DNA of 64,000 nucleotides from Staphylococcus kloosii (GTDB lineage Bacteria; Bacillota; Bacilli; Staphylococcales; Staphylococcaceae). The stretch spans positions 1,984,001-2,048,000 of the forward strand of contig NZ_CP027846.1 of the NCBI RefSeq assembly GCF_003019255.1. Direction: 5' to 3'. This document shows, piece after piece, positions 18,523 through 27,559 of this stretch (within the stretch, counting starts at the first letter, position 1; every line of letters starts with the position of its first letter). Made by a program: the position numbers and the translations under genes. The notes under the pieces are model-generated. The model was not told where the DNA came from and made no database searches. It was given only the letters and a program-made list of their open reading frames with translations.

Positions 18523-19953
18523 TCAATCGAATAATGATTTCATCAGTTTTTTAAATTTACTTTCTTCTTGTTCTTTAGGCTCATGATTGTGCTCTACATA
18601 CTCATCTTCATATTGTTCTTCATGTTCGTCAGTTGACTGAGAAGATGCCGGTGATTTATGTACGTGTGCTGCTTCAGAATCATCTGAAATAGCGCCCTCC
18701 TGCTTATTTGACTTTTTCTTAAACCAATCAAATCCGCTAGATTTAGAAGTATTTTCTTTTTCTTCTGACTCAATTACTTCTTCTTCAAATTCTTCACTGC
18801 CATGATTACTAATTGTAACATAATCTAATAATTCGTCGAAAGTAATGCTACTAGAAATAGTAGAAATTGCTGAAGAAAATTCTGGTTTTCTAATTCCCAT
18901 TTGAGATGGTGTATGAATTCTTACTTTTTCACTAACCATATCCTGTAATAATTCTTTAACACCTAATAAATTAGCAGAACCACCTGTAACAACAAAACCA
19001 CCGTTTACTTTAGTTAAGCCTAGTTCTTCTAATACGTCAAATACACTTAAAAAGATTTCTTCTACACGTGCTTCAATTACATCAGCTAAATCTTTTTGCG
19101 TATATTGAACTTCTTCATCACTATCGATTTGGTTCACGTTGAAGATATCTTGACTTGAAGCTGAATCATAAAATGCATGTCCATATTGATGTTTAACTTT
19201 TTCAGCTGTTTCATAAGTAGTGTTAAATGCTTCAGCAACATCTTCTGTAATGTCGCGTCCAGCCATTTCTACTGAATCAGCGTCAACTAGTTCTCCACGT
19301 TCATAGAATGCTAATTGTGTTACATCTTCACCAATATCAATAACACATGCACCTAATTCTTTTTCAGTTGCAGACAATACAGAATTGTAGTTGTATGCGT
19401 CTGAGTAAACGTCTAAAACATCTACGCCACAAGACTCAACACATTTAATCATATTGATTAAAATAGATTGTTGTATTGCTATAACGCCCGCTTCAACTTT
19501 TAATGAATGTCTAGCAATCAGTTCTTTAGGGTCTGATACTTCATTGTCGCCATCAACTATAAATTTTATGGGAAATGCATTAATTACTTCAGTTTCTGGC
19601 ACATCATTTTTTTCACGAATGCCTTCCAATGCACTCTCAATATGCGTACCATCTAACTCAGTATCTTCATAAAATTCTATTTCATTAGTTTCATCATAAA
19701 CTTCAGTACCGATAATTGGTAATTTTAAAAACACTTCTTTAATATCTACACCTGAAGCAATTGAAGCTTTTTTAATCGTATCTTTAATTGCCTGTTTAGC
19801 TATATCAAAATCGTCTATTAAACCATTTTTTATACCACTCGTGTAGGTTTGTCCTGTACCTATCACATTTATTCCATTGTGAAATTTCTCGCCTACAATT
19901 GTTTTAACACTTGATGAACCTATATCTATACTTACATAATAATGTTCCTCCAT
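18523..19953 (-). CDS. ftsA: Cell division protein FtsA
   Basis: Actin-like ATPase that links FtsZ to the membrane. 476 residues. Phosphate 1 loop IDIGSSSVKTIVGE (about 9-22), a 1C/SHS2 domain (about 84-165), phosphate 2 CVIDIGEDVTQLAFYE near 212, adenosine motif VVTGGSANLLGV near 322. The acidic low-complexity tail (390-465) ends in the amphipathic membrane peptide SKFKKLMKSLFD. AGGAGG precedes the ATG. Confidence 0.97.
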   Translation of the reverse strand: MEEHYYVSIDIGSSSVKTIVGEKFHNGINVIGTGQTYTSGIKNGLIDDFDIAKQAIKDTIKKASIASGVDIKEVFLKLPIIGTEVYDETNEIEFYEDTELDGTHIESALEGIREKNDVPETEVINAFPIKFIVDGDNEVSDPKELIARHSLKVEAGVIAIQQSILINMIKCVESCGVDVLDVYSDAYNYNSVLSATEKELGACVIDIGEDVTQLAFYERGELVDADSVEMAGRDITEDVAEAFNTTYETAEKVKHQYGHAFYDSASSQDIFNVNQIDSDEEVQYTQKDLADVIEARVEEIFLSVFDVLEELGLTKVNGGFVVTGGSANLLGVKELLQDMVSEKVRIHTPSQMGIRKPEFSSAISTISSSITFDELLDYVTISNHGSEEFEEEVIESEEKENTSKSSGFDWFKKKSNKQEGAISDDSEAAHVHKSPASSQSTDEHEEQYEDEYVEHNHEPKEQEESKFKKLMKSLFD

Positions 19954-20057
19954 AGATAGGCACCTCCTGACATTAACTATTCTATTTTACACTATGTTTA
20001 GTTTACAATACGTTGCCATGCTTGTGAACTATAAACACATGTATTTGTCAAAATTTT

Positions 20058-20945
20058 TTAATTACTTTCTTTTGAGTTCTTATTAATCTTATTTAAGGCA
20101 CTTTGCAACTCATCTTTTGCCTTATCTGCTTCTGCTGTACCCTTTTCTACATCTCGATCACTATCTGATTTTGTATTAGATGATTCAGAGTAAGGAATAA
20201 ATGAAGCACCTACTGTTAAATCTAAATAGCCTGATTTTTCTAATTCACCAGAGTCATTTCGTTTTAATGATTGAGACATTTGTGGGTAATATTTCATTTT
20301 GCTAGCAATCGTTTTGATATTACCTAAGATTTGCAAGTTATCCGAAGTATAAAGTTTAATTTGATTTTGCGAATTATCGCTAGGATCATATTTAATTTCA
20401 GAAATCATGTTTCGTACATTAGTTGGCATTTTAGCTAGTGCTTCAATCATTTTTTCTTGTTTCCCTTTTTTGAAGCCATCTAGTATTGGACCATCATCAG
20501 TAGATGTTCCACTGTAACTATCTAGTTGCTTGCCATTTTCTAAAATAGGGACATAATTATCTTTCTTTTTAACCAATCCTACTATTTTATATTCAGTAAC
20601 TTTAACAGTCATTTTGTTAGGGAAATGTTTTCTCACTTCAGCATCTTTAATCAACTCATGTTTTTTTAAATTACTTTCAGCTTTTCTAGTGCTATAAGTG
20701 TACATTCTAGAATCCGATTTAACATTGATATATTTTTCAATCTTACTTTTGGATACGTTATCATTCCCTACTATTTTGACATTACTAATTTTACTAATAG
20801 ATGTAAACATATACAGTAAAAATATTATAATCACGAATAGTAAAACACCAAAAATTGTATATTGAATTTGTTTTTGCCTTTTACGTCTTCGCTCTCGCTT
20901 TTCTTGTAAATACTCAGAGTCAAAAGTTCTTACTTTATCGGCCAA
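20058..20945 (-). CDS. divIB: Division protein DivIB (FtsQ), short N-terminus
   Basis: Bitopic division protein that stabilises FtsL and septal synthases. 295 residues: basic cytoplasmic tail (1-28), one transmembrane segment (about 29-50), POTRA domain starting near SKISNVKIVGN, beta domain, and a hydrophilic C-tail. The start codon is TTG (20943-20945), 14 bp after murD. From memory S. aureus DivIB has about 440 residues with a long acidic cytoplasmic extension; here murD ends right before, so the extension is truly missing and not misannotated. Length is near that of B. subtilis DivIB. Confidence 0.93.
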   Translation of the reverse strand: MADKVRTFDSEYLQEKRERRRKRQKQIQYTIFGVLLFVIIIFLLYMFTSISKISNVKIVGNDNVSKSKIEKYINVKSDSRMYTYSTRKAESNLKKHELIKDAEVRKHFPNKMTVKVTEYKIVGLVKKKDNYVPILENGKQLDSYSGTSTDDGPILDGFKKGKQEKMIEALAKMPTNVRNMISEIKYDPSDNSQNQIKLYTSDNLQILGNIKTIASKMKYYPQMSQSLKRNDSGELEKSGYLDLTVGASFIPYSESSNTKSDSDRDVEKGTAEADKAKDELQSALNKINKNSKESN

Positions 20946-20959
20946 AGTTTGTCACATCC

Positions 20960-22309
20960 TTAAAAAGAAGGTAATTGAGCTTTAAAGCTATCAATAAATT
21001 GTTGACCACGCTCTTCAAAAGTATTGTATTGATCCCAACTTGCGCACGCTGGAGATAACAATACTACGTCATTCGGCTCTATTATATCTTGAATTTTATT
21101 TACTGCATCTTTTATATCTATAGCCTTAATTACATATTTACCTTGACTCTCACCCAATTTCACAAACTTTTCTTGAGTTTCACCAAAAGTAATCATTACA
21201 CGAACATTTTCCATATATGGAATCAATTCATCGAATCCATTACCGCGATCTAATCCACCGCATAACCAAATAATTGGTTGGTTAAATGAATTAAGAGCAA
21301 ATTGAGTCGCTAAAGTATTCGTTGCCTTAGAGTCATTGTAATATTTGTTCGTTTTATTAGTGCCAATATACTGCAATCTATGCTCAATACCTGAGAACGT
21401 CGTTAAACTAGCAATAATTGCATTAACAGGAACACCAGCAAGTAAAGCTGCTAAAACCGCCGCTAAAATATTTTCTAAGTTGTGCTCACCAGGTAAAACT
21501 AAATCATCAGTATGGATAATACGGAAACCTTTAAACACGATGTAACCATCTTTGATATAAATACCATCGACTTCTTGTTGTGTAGAAAAGTATAAAGTTT
21601 TAGCTTTCAAAGATTCAGATTCAATCAAATGACGTTGGTGATAGTTACAAATTAAATAATCATGCTCATCTTGATTTTTATAAATTTGCTTTTTCGCATT
21701 TTGATAATTTTCTAGTGTCTCATGATAGTCGAGATGCGCTGAATATATGTTAGTAATTATAGCAATATGTGGCTTATATTGTTCTATTCCTAATAATTGG
21801 AAAGATGATAATTCAGTAACTAGATAATCATCTTTAGTAACTTCTTGAGCTACTTTAGAAGCGACATAACCAATATTCCCTGACATTCTACCTACCAGTC
21901 TACTTTTTTGAAAAATATCGCCAATTAATGAAGTAACTGTTGTTTTACCATTTGTCCCAGTAACACCAATAATTGGTGCTTCTGATATGAGGTAACTTAA
22001 TTCTACTTCTGTTAATATTTTCAATCCACGCTCTTGCGCTTCTTGTAAAATAGGTACTGTATAAGGTATACCAGGATTTTTAAAAATGATTGGTTCATTA
22101 TCTAACAATGATAAAGGGTGTTCCCCACCGATAACTTTCACGCCAATATTTTCTAAATCCTTAGCATGTGAATCCTGTGACAAATCTTTTCCGTCATTGA
22201 CCACTACATTAGCGCCAAGACGAGTCAATAATTTTGCTGCTTCATAACCACTTTTTGCTAAGCCTAATACTAAGACATTTTTTCCTTCTAAGCCTGTATA
22301 ATTTAGCAT
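20960..22309 (-). CDS. murD: UDP-N-acetylmuramoylalanine--D-glutamate ligase
   Basis: Adds D-Glu to UDP-MurNAc-L-Ala in peptidoglycan synthesis. 449 residues from MLNYTGLEGKN. ATP loop GVTGTNGKTTVTSLIG (about 110-125), Mur-ligase motifs YSAHLDYHE near 183 and DSKATN near 318. ATG 22307-22309 follows GGAGTG; a five-codon extension has no better site. It starts one base after the mraY stop. Confidence 0.97.
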   Translation of the reverse strand: MLNYTGLEGKNVLVLGLAKSGYEAAKLLTRLGANVVVNDGKDLSQDSHAKDLENIGVKVIGGEHPLSLLDNEPIIFKNPGIPYTVPILQEAQERGLKILTEVELSYLISEAPIIGVTGTNGKTTVTSLIGDIFQKSRLVGRMSGNIGYVASKVAQEVTKDDYLVTELSSFQLLGIEQYKPHIAIITNIYSAHLDYHETLENYQNAKKQIYKNQDEHDYLICNYHQRHLIESESLKAKTLYFSTQQEVDGIYIKDGYIVFKGFRIIHTDDLVLPGEHNLENILAAVLAALLAGVPVNAIIASLTTFSGIEHRLQYIGTNKTNKYYNDSKATNTLATQFALNSFNQPIIWLCGGLDRGNGFDELIPYMENVRVMITFGETQEKFVKLGESQGKYVIKAIDIKDAVNKIQDIIEPNDVVLLSPACASWDQYNTFEERGQQFIDSFKAQLPSF

Positions 22310-22310
22310 T

Positions 22311-23276
22311 TTAGTGCACTCCAATCCATAAACCGATTAAACCTGTAATAAGTCCCACTGTCCAGAATACAGTTGTTACTTTACGTTCATCCCAACCTAC
22401 TAATTCGAAGTGATGATGTAAAGGTGACATTTTGAAAATTCTTTTACCTGTTAATTTATAACTTGTAACTTGAATCATAACTGACAATGTTTCAGCAACA
22501 AAGACAAATCCAATAAAGATAAGTGAAAGTTCTTCATTTAACATAATTGAAATCGTAGCAAAGATTCCACCTAAAGCTAAACTACCAGTATCACCCATAA
22601 ACACTTTAGCTGGGTTGAGGTTAAATGGTAAAAAGCCTAATAAAGCGAAAATCATTATTACGCAAAATATTCCAATTGAATTAGCACCATGAACAAAAGA
22701 CATGATTGCGTACATTACAAAACCAATAATAGATAATCCAGTCGCTAACCCGTCTAATCCATCTGTTAAGTTTACGGCGTTTGAGAAACCAACTTGCCAG
22801 AAAATAATAAAAATAACATAAACAATTGATAATTGTAGATCAACGTTAGTGAATGGAATATGAATTCCTGTAGAGAAATTTGCTAATTGGAAAACTTGGC
22901 TCAATATGAAAAATATTACTGCAATAACAATTTGAGCTAAAAATTTCTGTTTACTTGTTAGACCTTCATTATCTTTTTTAACCACGATAATATAATCATC
23001 GATAAATCCAATCAATCCGAAACCAATAGTTACAAATAACAATAAAATAATTGGATTAGAATTATCCATGAATATAATAGCTAACACAGCAGTTACTATA
23101 ATACTGATTAAAAATGTTAGGCCACCCATAGTTGGTGTACCTGTTTTTTTCATGTGGCTTCTTGGTCCTTCTTCTCTAATGCTTTGACCAAATTTCATTC
23201 TTTTTAATGTCGGTATGAGCAAAGGTACTAAAATTAAAGATATTAAAAATGCAATTATTGCGAGTAAATAAACCAT
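22311..23276 (-). CDS. mraY: Phospho-N-acetylmuramoyl-pentapeptide transferase
   Basis: Transfers phospho-MurNAc-pentapeptide to undecaprenyl phosphate, giving lipid I. 321 residues with about ten membrane helices. Conserved sites: FIDDYIIVVKKDNEGLT (DD near 93), NLTDGLDGLATG near 170, FMGDTGSLALGG near 228, and SPLHHHFE near 285. Lies between pbp1 and murD as in other staphylococci. Confidence 0.97.
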   Translation of the reverse strand: MVYLLAIIAFLISLILVPLLIPTLKRMKFGQSIREEGPRSHMKKTGTPTMGGLTFLISIIVTAVLAIIFMDNSNPIILLLFVTIGFGLIGFIDDYIIVVKKDNEGLTSKQKFLAQIVIAVIFFILSQVFQLANFSTGIHIPFTNVDLQLSIVYVIFIIFWQVGFSNAVNLTDGLDGLATGLSIIGFVMYAIMSFVHGANSIGIFCVIMIFALLGFLPFNLNPAKVFMGDTGSLALGGIFATISIMLNEELSLIFIGFVFVAETLSVMIQVTSYKLTGKRIFKMSPLHHHFELVGWDERKVTTVFWTVGLITGLIGLWIGVH

Positions 23277-23350
23277 ATTGATCTCCTTTTTTATATTATG
23301 GGTTTTTACGTTTTGCTGAGTACAAATGCATATGTAAATTTAGTGAGACT

Positions 23351-23404
23351 TTGAGGTGGAATATTGTTGCTTGTTTATAATAACAACATATATTCCCCTC
23401 AAAA
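23351..23404. repeat. Imperfect inverted repeat between pbp1 and mraY
   Basis: TTGAGGTGGAATATTGTTG faces CAACATATATTCCCCTCAA across a 14-nt loop. It can fold as a long hairpin in the pbp1-mraY mRNA. No T-run follows on the minus strand, so a full terminator is unlikely; mRNA processing or modest attenuation is possible. Confidence 0.55.
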
Positions 23405-23425
23405 TTGCCTCATCTAATTTATTAA

Positions 23426-25636
23426 TTAAGAACTACTCGATTTTGAATCTCCACTTATTTTATCAGCTGAAAATTCAACTTCAATCTTATCATTCTTTTT
23501 AATTTTTTGTCCTTCTGAGGTTGATTGTTTTGAAACGAAGCCACTACCTTTAGTTGTGATTTTCACGTCAGTTAGTCTTTCAAATGCTAATACATCTTCT
23601 TTAGACCAACCTTTCATATTTGGCATCGTTAAATCTCCATCAGAAAGTAATAAAACTTTTCTGTTCGGTAAAATTTTCTTGTTGGCACTCACTGATTGTT
23701 TAGCAATCTTTTCACCAGAACCGATTACTTCAGGGTCTAATGATTTGGCGTTTAATGCATCTTCGGCATCTTGTACTGATTTACCTGACACGTCAGGCAC
23801 CTTACTATATTTAACGTCTGAAGAATCTTTAGTATTTTTGTCATCAACGTTTAAATATTTCAGCGTATTTTTCATAATTGGAATAAATGCCTTACTAACA
23901 CCCATTTCATAAGCTTCTTGGTCATTTTTTTGTGCTAAACTCATGCCAGCATATACAATGACTTTTGGATCTTTTTTCGGTGCATCACCGATGAAACTAA
24001 CGAAATATGGATTGTCACCTTTTACATAGCCGCCACCTTTAGAATCTGCAACTTGGGCAGTACCCGTTTTACCTGCGATATCATAACCATGAATTCTATA
24101 GTTTTTCGCGTGACTATCATCACTGTTTACTACTTTATCTAATTCTACACGTACTTTTTTCGCTGTGTTTTCAGTAATTGGTTTGCCTGCATATTCCCTT
24201 TTACCTTTATAGAAAGTATGGTTACTTACTGGGTTCTTAACGCTATTTACAAACCATGGTTTAACCATATTACCTTTATTAAAGAATGCTGTTTGAGCTT
24301 GTAACATTTGCACAGGCGTTACAGTCGTAGATTGACCGAATGCAGACGTTTTTTGTTGCGCAGCATTATCCCAAGCAATACCACCACTTGCTTCACCATC
24401 AAACATACCATTAGTAGATTTACCAAAACCAAATTTTTCATACCATGATTTCATTTTATCGACACCTACTAAATCTTGTAAGTGCATCATTAATGTATTT
24501 GATGAATAAGTAAATCCAAGCGTCATCGGAATTTTACCCCAACCGACTTTGTTCCAGTCTGAAATTCTAGAGCCCATGATATCTCTATGGCCAGACATAT
24601 ATTTCTTGTTAGGAACGAATTTTCCTTCTTGAATCGCTGCTGCAAGACCAAATGATTTAAATGTTGAACCTGGTTCATATGTGTTTTGATATAAATCATT
24701 CGCCCATTTTTTACCAAAGTCTTTACCTGTTTCTGGGTTAAATGTCGGTCTTTGACTTGAAGCTAAGATTTCACCTGTATGTGCATCCATAACTACAGCA
24801 AATACATCTTTTGGTTTGTAATGGTCGACCATTTTGTCTAATGCTTCCTCAACGAACACTTGAATATTTGAGTCAATCGTTAAGTGTACATCATCGCCAC
24901 GTTTAGGCATTTTTTCACGTTTTGTATTCGGCGCTAAATAGCCCCAAATATCATGAATATAAGATAAAGAACCTTTTTGACCGGATAAGTAGCTATCAAA
25001 TATTTTTTCCACACCCATAGCGCCTTTAAGTTCACCTGTATCAGGATCTTTTTGTGCTATACCTAATAAATGTGACGCAAAGTTTCCATTAGGATAAAAA
25101 CGTTCAGTTTCTGGATATAAGTTTATACCAGGTAAATTCATTTTATCTATTTTTTGCTTATCTTTATAAGTTAAATCTGTCCCTTTTTGCCCAAATTCAA
25201 CTTGGAAGACTTTCTTCTGTTTCAATCGTTTTTCGATATCTGATTGAGATAAATCAAGTACTTCAGATAATTTTTTAGCTGTTTTCTTTTTATCGACAAC
25301 ATGCTTAGGTTTATCGCTATCCTTACTCGCCTTCTTATCGACGACAGCAACGACTTTATACCTTTCAACGTCTTCAGCTAAAACTTTACCGTTACGATCG
25401 TAAATTTTACCTCGTTCAGGTTGTTGTTGTGTGTTGACTAAATACTTTTCATTCGCTTTTAAAATTAAATCTTCACCGGAAGAATGTCCAGTTAGCATGA
25501 TATATGAATATCTTAATATCAACGTAAAAAAGAGCAGTCCGAATCCAAGGATGAGTAGGACTGCCCCTATTTTATTTTGTTTTATTGGAATTTTAGGTAT
25601 TTTTGGTTTTTTAAGTTTAATTTTTCGCTTCGCCAT
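23426..25636 (-). CDS. pbp1: Penicillin-binding protein 1 (division transpeptidase)
   Basis: Class B high-molecular-weight PBP needed for septal wall synthesis. 736 residues: basic cytoplasmic tail, membrane anchor (about 24-46), dimerisation domain, transpeptidase with STFK (Ser324), SSN (YSSNTLM near 378) and KTG (AGKTGTAQ near 527), then two C-terminal PASTA domains (about 605-725). Overlaps ftsL by 20 bp. No resistance-type change can be judged from this alone. Confidence 0.97.
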   Translation of the reverse strand: MAKRKIKLKKPKIPKIPIKQNKIGAVLLILGFGLLFFTLILRYSYIMLTGHSSGEDLILKANEKYLVNTQQQPERGKIYDRNGKVLAEDVERYKVVAVVDKKASKDSDKPKHVVDKKKTAKKLSEVLDLSQSDIEKRLKQKKVFQVEFGQKGTDLTYKDKQKIDKMNLPGINLYPETERFYPNGNFASHLLGIAQKDPDTGELKGAMGVEKIFDSYLSGQKGSLSYIHDIWGYLAPNTKREKMPKRGDDVHLTIDSNIQVFVEEALDKMVDHYKPKDVFAVVMDAHTGEILASSQRPTFNPETGKDFGKKWANDLYQNTYEPGSTFKSFGLAAAIQEGKFVPNKKYMSGHRDIMGSRISDWNKVGWGKIPMTLGFTYSSNTLMMHLQDLVGVDKMKSWYEKFGFGKSTNGMFDGEASGGIAWDNAAQQKTSAFGQSTTVTPVQMLQAQTAFFNKGNMVKPWFVNSVKNPVSNHTFYKGKREYAGKPITENTAKKVRVELDKVVNSDDSHAKNYRIHGYDIAGKTGTAQVADSKGGGYVKGDNPYFVSFIGDAPKKDPKVIVYAGMSLAQKNDQEAYEMGVSKAFIPIMKNTLKYLNVDDKNTKDSSDVKYSKVPDVSGKSVQDAEDALNAKSLDPEVIGSGEKIAKQSVSANKKILPNRKVLLLSDGDLTMPNMKGWSKEDVLAFERLTDVKITTKGSGFVSKQSTSEGQKIKKNDKIEVEFSADKISGDSKSSSS

Positions 25637-26015
25637 TATTACGCACTACCTTTACATTATCGTTCTTAAGGCTCATACCTTGATCTTTAGCCTTGTCGTA
25701 AATGCGTTCGTAAGATGAGTTCTTTTTAATTTCAGATTCTATCGAGCTATTTTCACTTGCTTGTTTTTCAATTTTTGTATCTAAATCTGCAATTTTTCCT
25801 CGAGTATCATACGCATCCATTTTCAAAGATAGCATATATATACTTATCAAAGCAATTATTGTTATAAGTCCTATGTATAACATTTTTTCAAACTTAGTTA
25901 ATTGTACAACTACTTTTCTTTTTACCGACCTCGAACCAGGTTGGGTCGACGGTTGTGATTCTGGTATTTGTTGTGCCGAACCATTATATGGTTCGTATAT
26001 CTTCTCTACAGCCAC
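25617..26015 (-). CDS. ftsL: Cell division protein FtsL
   Basis: Small bitopic protein of the DivIB-DivIC-FtsL complex. 132 residues: cytoplasmic N-terminus (1-44), one membrane helix (about 45-65, MLYIGLITIIALISIYML), then an extracellular coiled coil (70-120). GTG start at 26013-26015 preceded by AAGGAG. The 3' end overlaps pbp1, implying coupled translation. Confidence 0.95.
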   Translation of the reverse strand: MAVEKIYEPYNGSAQQIPESQPSTQPGSRSVKRKVVVQLTKFEKMLYIGLITIIALISIYMLSLKMDAYDTRGKIADLDTKIEKQASENSSIESEIKKNSSYERIYDKAKDQGMSLKNDNVKVVRNNGEAKN

Positions 26016-26029
26016 TTACAATGCACTCC

Positions 26030-26965
26030 TTATTTTAAAATTTCAGCGACACGCAATTTTGCACTACGAGCACGATTATTGTTTTCGGTATCTTCATCGG
26101 AAGCAATAATTGGTTTGCGGTTAACACGTTTTAATTTCGGGGTGTATGCTTCTGGTATAACTGGTAGTCCCCTTGGTACTTCTGGTCCCTTTTCATATTC
26201 TTGGAACATTTGCTTACACAAACGATCTTCTAAAGAATGGAAAGTGATTACAGAAATCCTACCACCAACTTTGACAAGCTCAATCGCTTGTTCTAATGAA
26301 TCTTCGAATGCAGCCAACTCATCGTTCACTGCTATTCTTATTGCTTGGAAAACTCTTTTAGCTGGATGACCACCTTTTCGGCGAGCTTTCGCTGGTATCC
26401 CCTCTTTAATACTGTCTACAAGTTCTAATGTTGTTTCGATTTCTTTTTGATTACGATTTTGTTCTATACGTCTTGCAATTTGTTTAGCAAATTTTTCTTC
26501 ACCATAACGATGGAAAATTCTGACTAAATCTTCAAACGACCATTCATTTACTACTTCATACGCAGTAAGCTCTTGTGTCTGATCCATACGCATATCTAAT
26601 TTCGCATCATGATGATAACTGAATCCACGCTCGGGAACGTCTAACTGTGGGCTAGAAACGCCTAAGTCGTAATAGATACCATCAACTTTTTCAATATCTA
26701 AGTCATTTAAAATTTGTGGTAATTCTCTAAAGTTGCTATGCACGAAGGTTACTTTATGTAAATGATCCTTTAAAACTATCTTTGCATTTTCTATAGCTGT
26801 AGTATCTTGGTCAATAGCAATCAAACGGCCTTCGTCATTCAATTGATTTAACAAATAGAGCGCATGCCCTGCTCCACCTAGCGTACAGTCTACATACACA
26901 CCATCTTCTTTAATATTTAAATAATCAATGGTTTCTTTTAGCATTACGCTTATATGATGAAACAA
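26030..26965 (-). CDS. rsmH: 16S rRNA (cytosine-1402-N4)-methyltransferase RsmH
   Basis: SAM-dependent N4 methylation of C1402 in 16S rRNA. 311 residues. SAM motif VDCTLGGAGHALYLL (about 24-38), catalytic region GIYYDLGVSSPQLD near 97-110, and ISVITFHSLEDR near 255. TTG start with GGAGG upstream. Second gene of the mraZ-led operon. Confidence 0.96.
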   Translation of the reverse strand: MFHHISVMLKETIDYLNIKEDGVYVDCTLGGAGHALYLLNQLNDEGRLIAIDQDTTAIENAKIVLKDHLHKVTFVHSNFRELPQILNDLDIEKVDGIYYDLGVSSPQLDVPERGFSYHHDAKLDMRMDQTQELTAYEVVNEWSFEDLVRIFHRYGEEKFAKQIARRIEQNRNQKEIETTLELVDSIKEGIPAKARRKGGHPAKRVFQAIRIAVNDELAAFEDSLEQAIELVKVGGRISVITFHSLEDRLCKQMFQEYEKGPEVPRGLPVIPEAYTPKLKRVNRKPIIASDEDTENNNRARSAKLRVAEILK

Positions 26966-26979
26966 GTTAATTCCTCCAT

Positions 26980-27411
26980 TTAAAAATCAAAATCTATTAA
27001 ATCTTCAGCAATCTCTTCGAAACTATCCTCTGATTCTTCGTAGAAGCCATTCCAAGTTTCTCTGTCCCAAATCTCTATACGATTTGATACACCGATTACT
27101 GTACATTCTTTATCTAAGTTTGCGTATTGTCTCAAATTTTGAGGTATGTTAATACGCCCTTGTTTATCAAGTTCTACTTCAACAGCACCAGAAAAGAACA
27201 TACGCATAAATTTACGTGCGTCTTTCTTTGTCATTGGTAAAGTTTTCATCTTTTCCTCAATAACTTGCCATTCTTCCAAAGTGTAGCCAAATAAACATTT
27301 ATCAAGGCCTCGGGTGATAATAAAACGTTCATTTAAGTCATAACGAAATTTAGATGGAACGATCATACGTCCCTTAGTATCTAACTGGTGTTCGTATTCT
27401 CCCATGAACAT
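26980..27411 (-). CDS. mraZ: Transcriptional regulator MraZ
   Basis: DNA-binding repressor of the division cluster. 143 residues made of two AbrB-like halves, each with a DxKGR-type motif (TKGRMIVPSKFR at 13-24 and KQGRINIPQNLR at about 83-94). First gene of the operon; it probably binds the three 10-bp repeats just upstream (27441-27470) and so regulates itself. Confidence 0.96.
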   Translation of the reverse strand: MFMGEYEHQLDTKGRMIVPSKFRYDLNERFIITRGLDKCLFGYTLEEWQVIEEKMKTLPMTKKDARKFMRMFFSGAVEVELDKQGRINIPQNLRQYANLDKECTVIGVSNRIEIWDRETWNGFYEESEDSFEEIAEDLIDFDF

Positions 27412-27440
27412 TTTTTCTCACCTCACCTTCTCATATATAT

Positions 27441-27470
27441 AATTTACCACATCTTACCACTATCCTCCAC
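27441..27470 (-). promoter_or_regulatory. MraZ-type operator, three 10-bp direct repeats
   Basis: The minus strand has GTGGAGGATA, GTGGTAAGAT and GTGGTAAATT in tandem with exact 10-bp phase. GTGG/TGG repeats with one-turn spacing ahead of mraZ are the known MraZ recognition pattern. They lie just downstream of the -10 element. Confidence 0.8.
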
Positions 27471-27472
27471 TA

Positions 27473-27501
27473 ATTATACAATTTTCACCAAAATTTGTTA
27501 A
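27473..27501 (-). promoter_or_regulatory. mraZ (dcw cluster) promoter
   Basis: Minus strand: TTAACA (27496-27501), 17-bp spacer, TATAAT (27473-27478). It directly precedes the MraZ repeats and would drive mraZ to ftsZ, together with possible internal promoters. Confidence 0.8.
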
Positions 27502-27510
27502 AAAAGACAA

Positions 27511-27546
27511 AAAAAGACCCGATTCATCAATTGATGAATCAGGTCT
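27511..27546 (-). terminator. bshC terminator
   Basis: AGACCTGATTCATCAA and TTGATGAATCGGGTCT form a 16-bp stem followed by TTTTTT on the minus strand, 14 nt after bshC. It separates bshC from the mraZ promoter. Confidence 0.88.
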
Positions 27547-27559
27547 AAACGTTGATATA

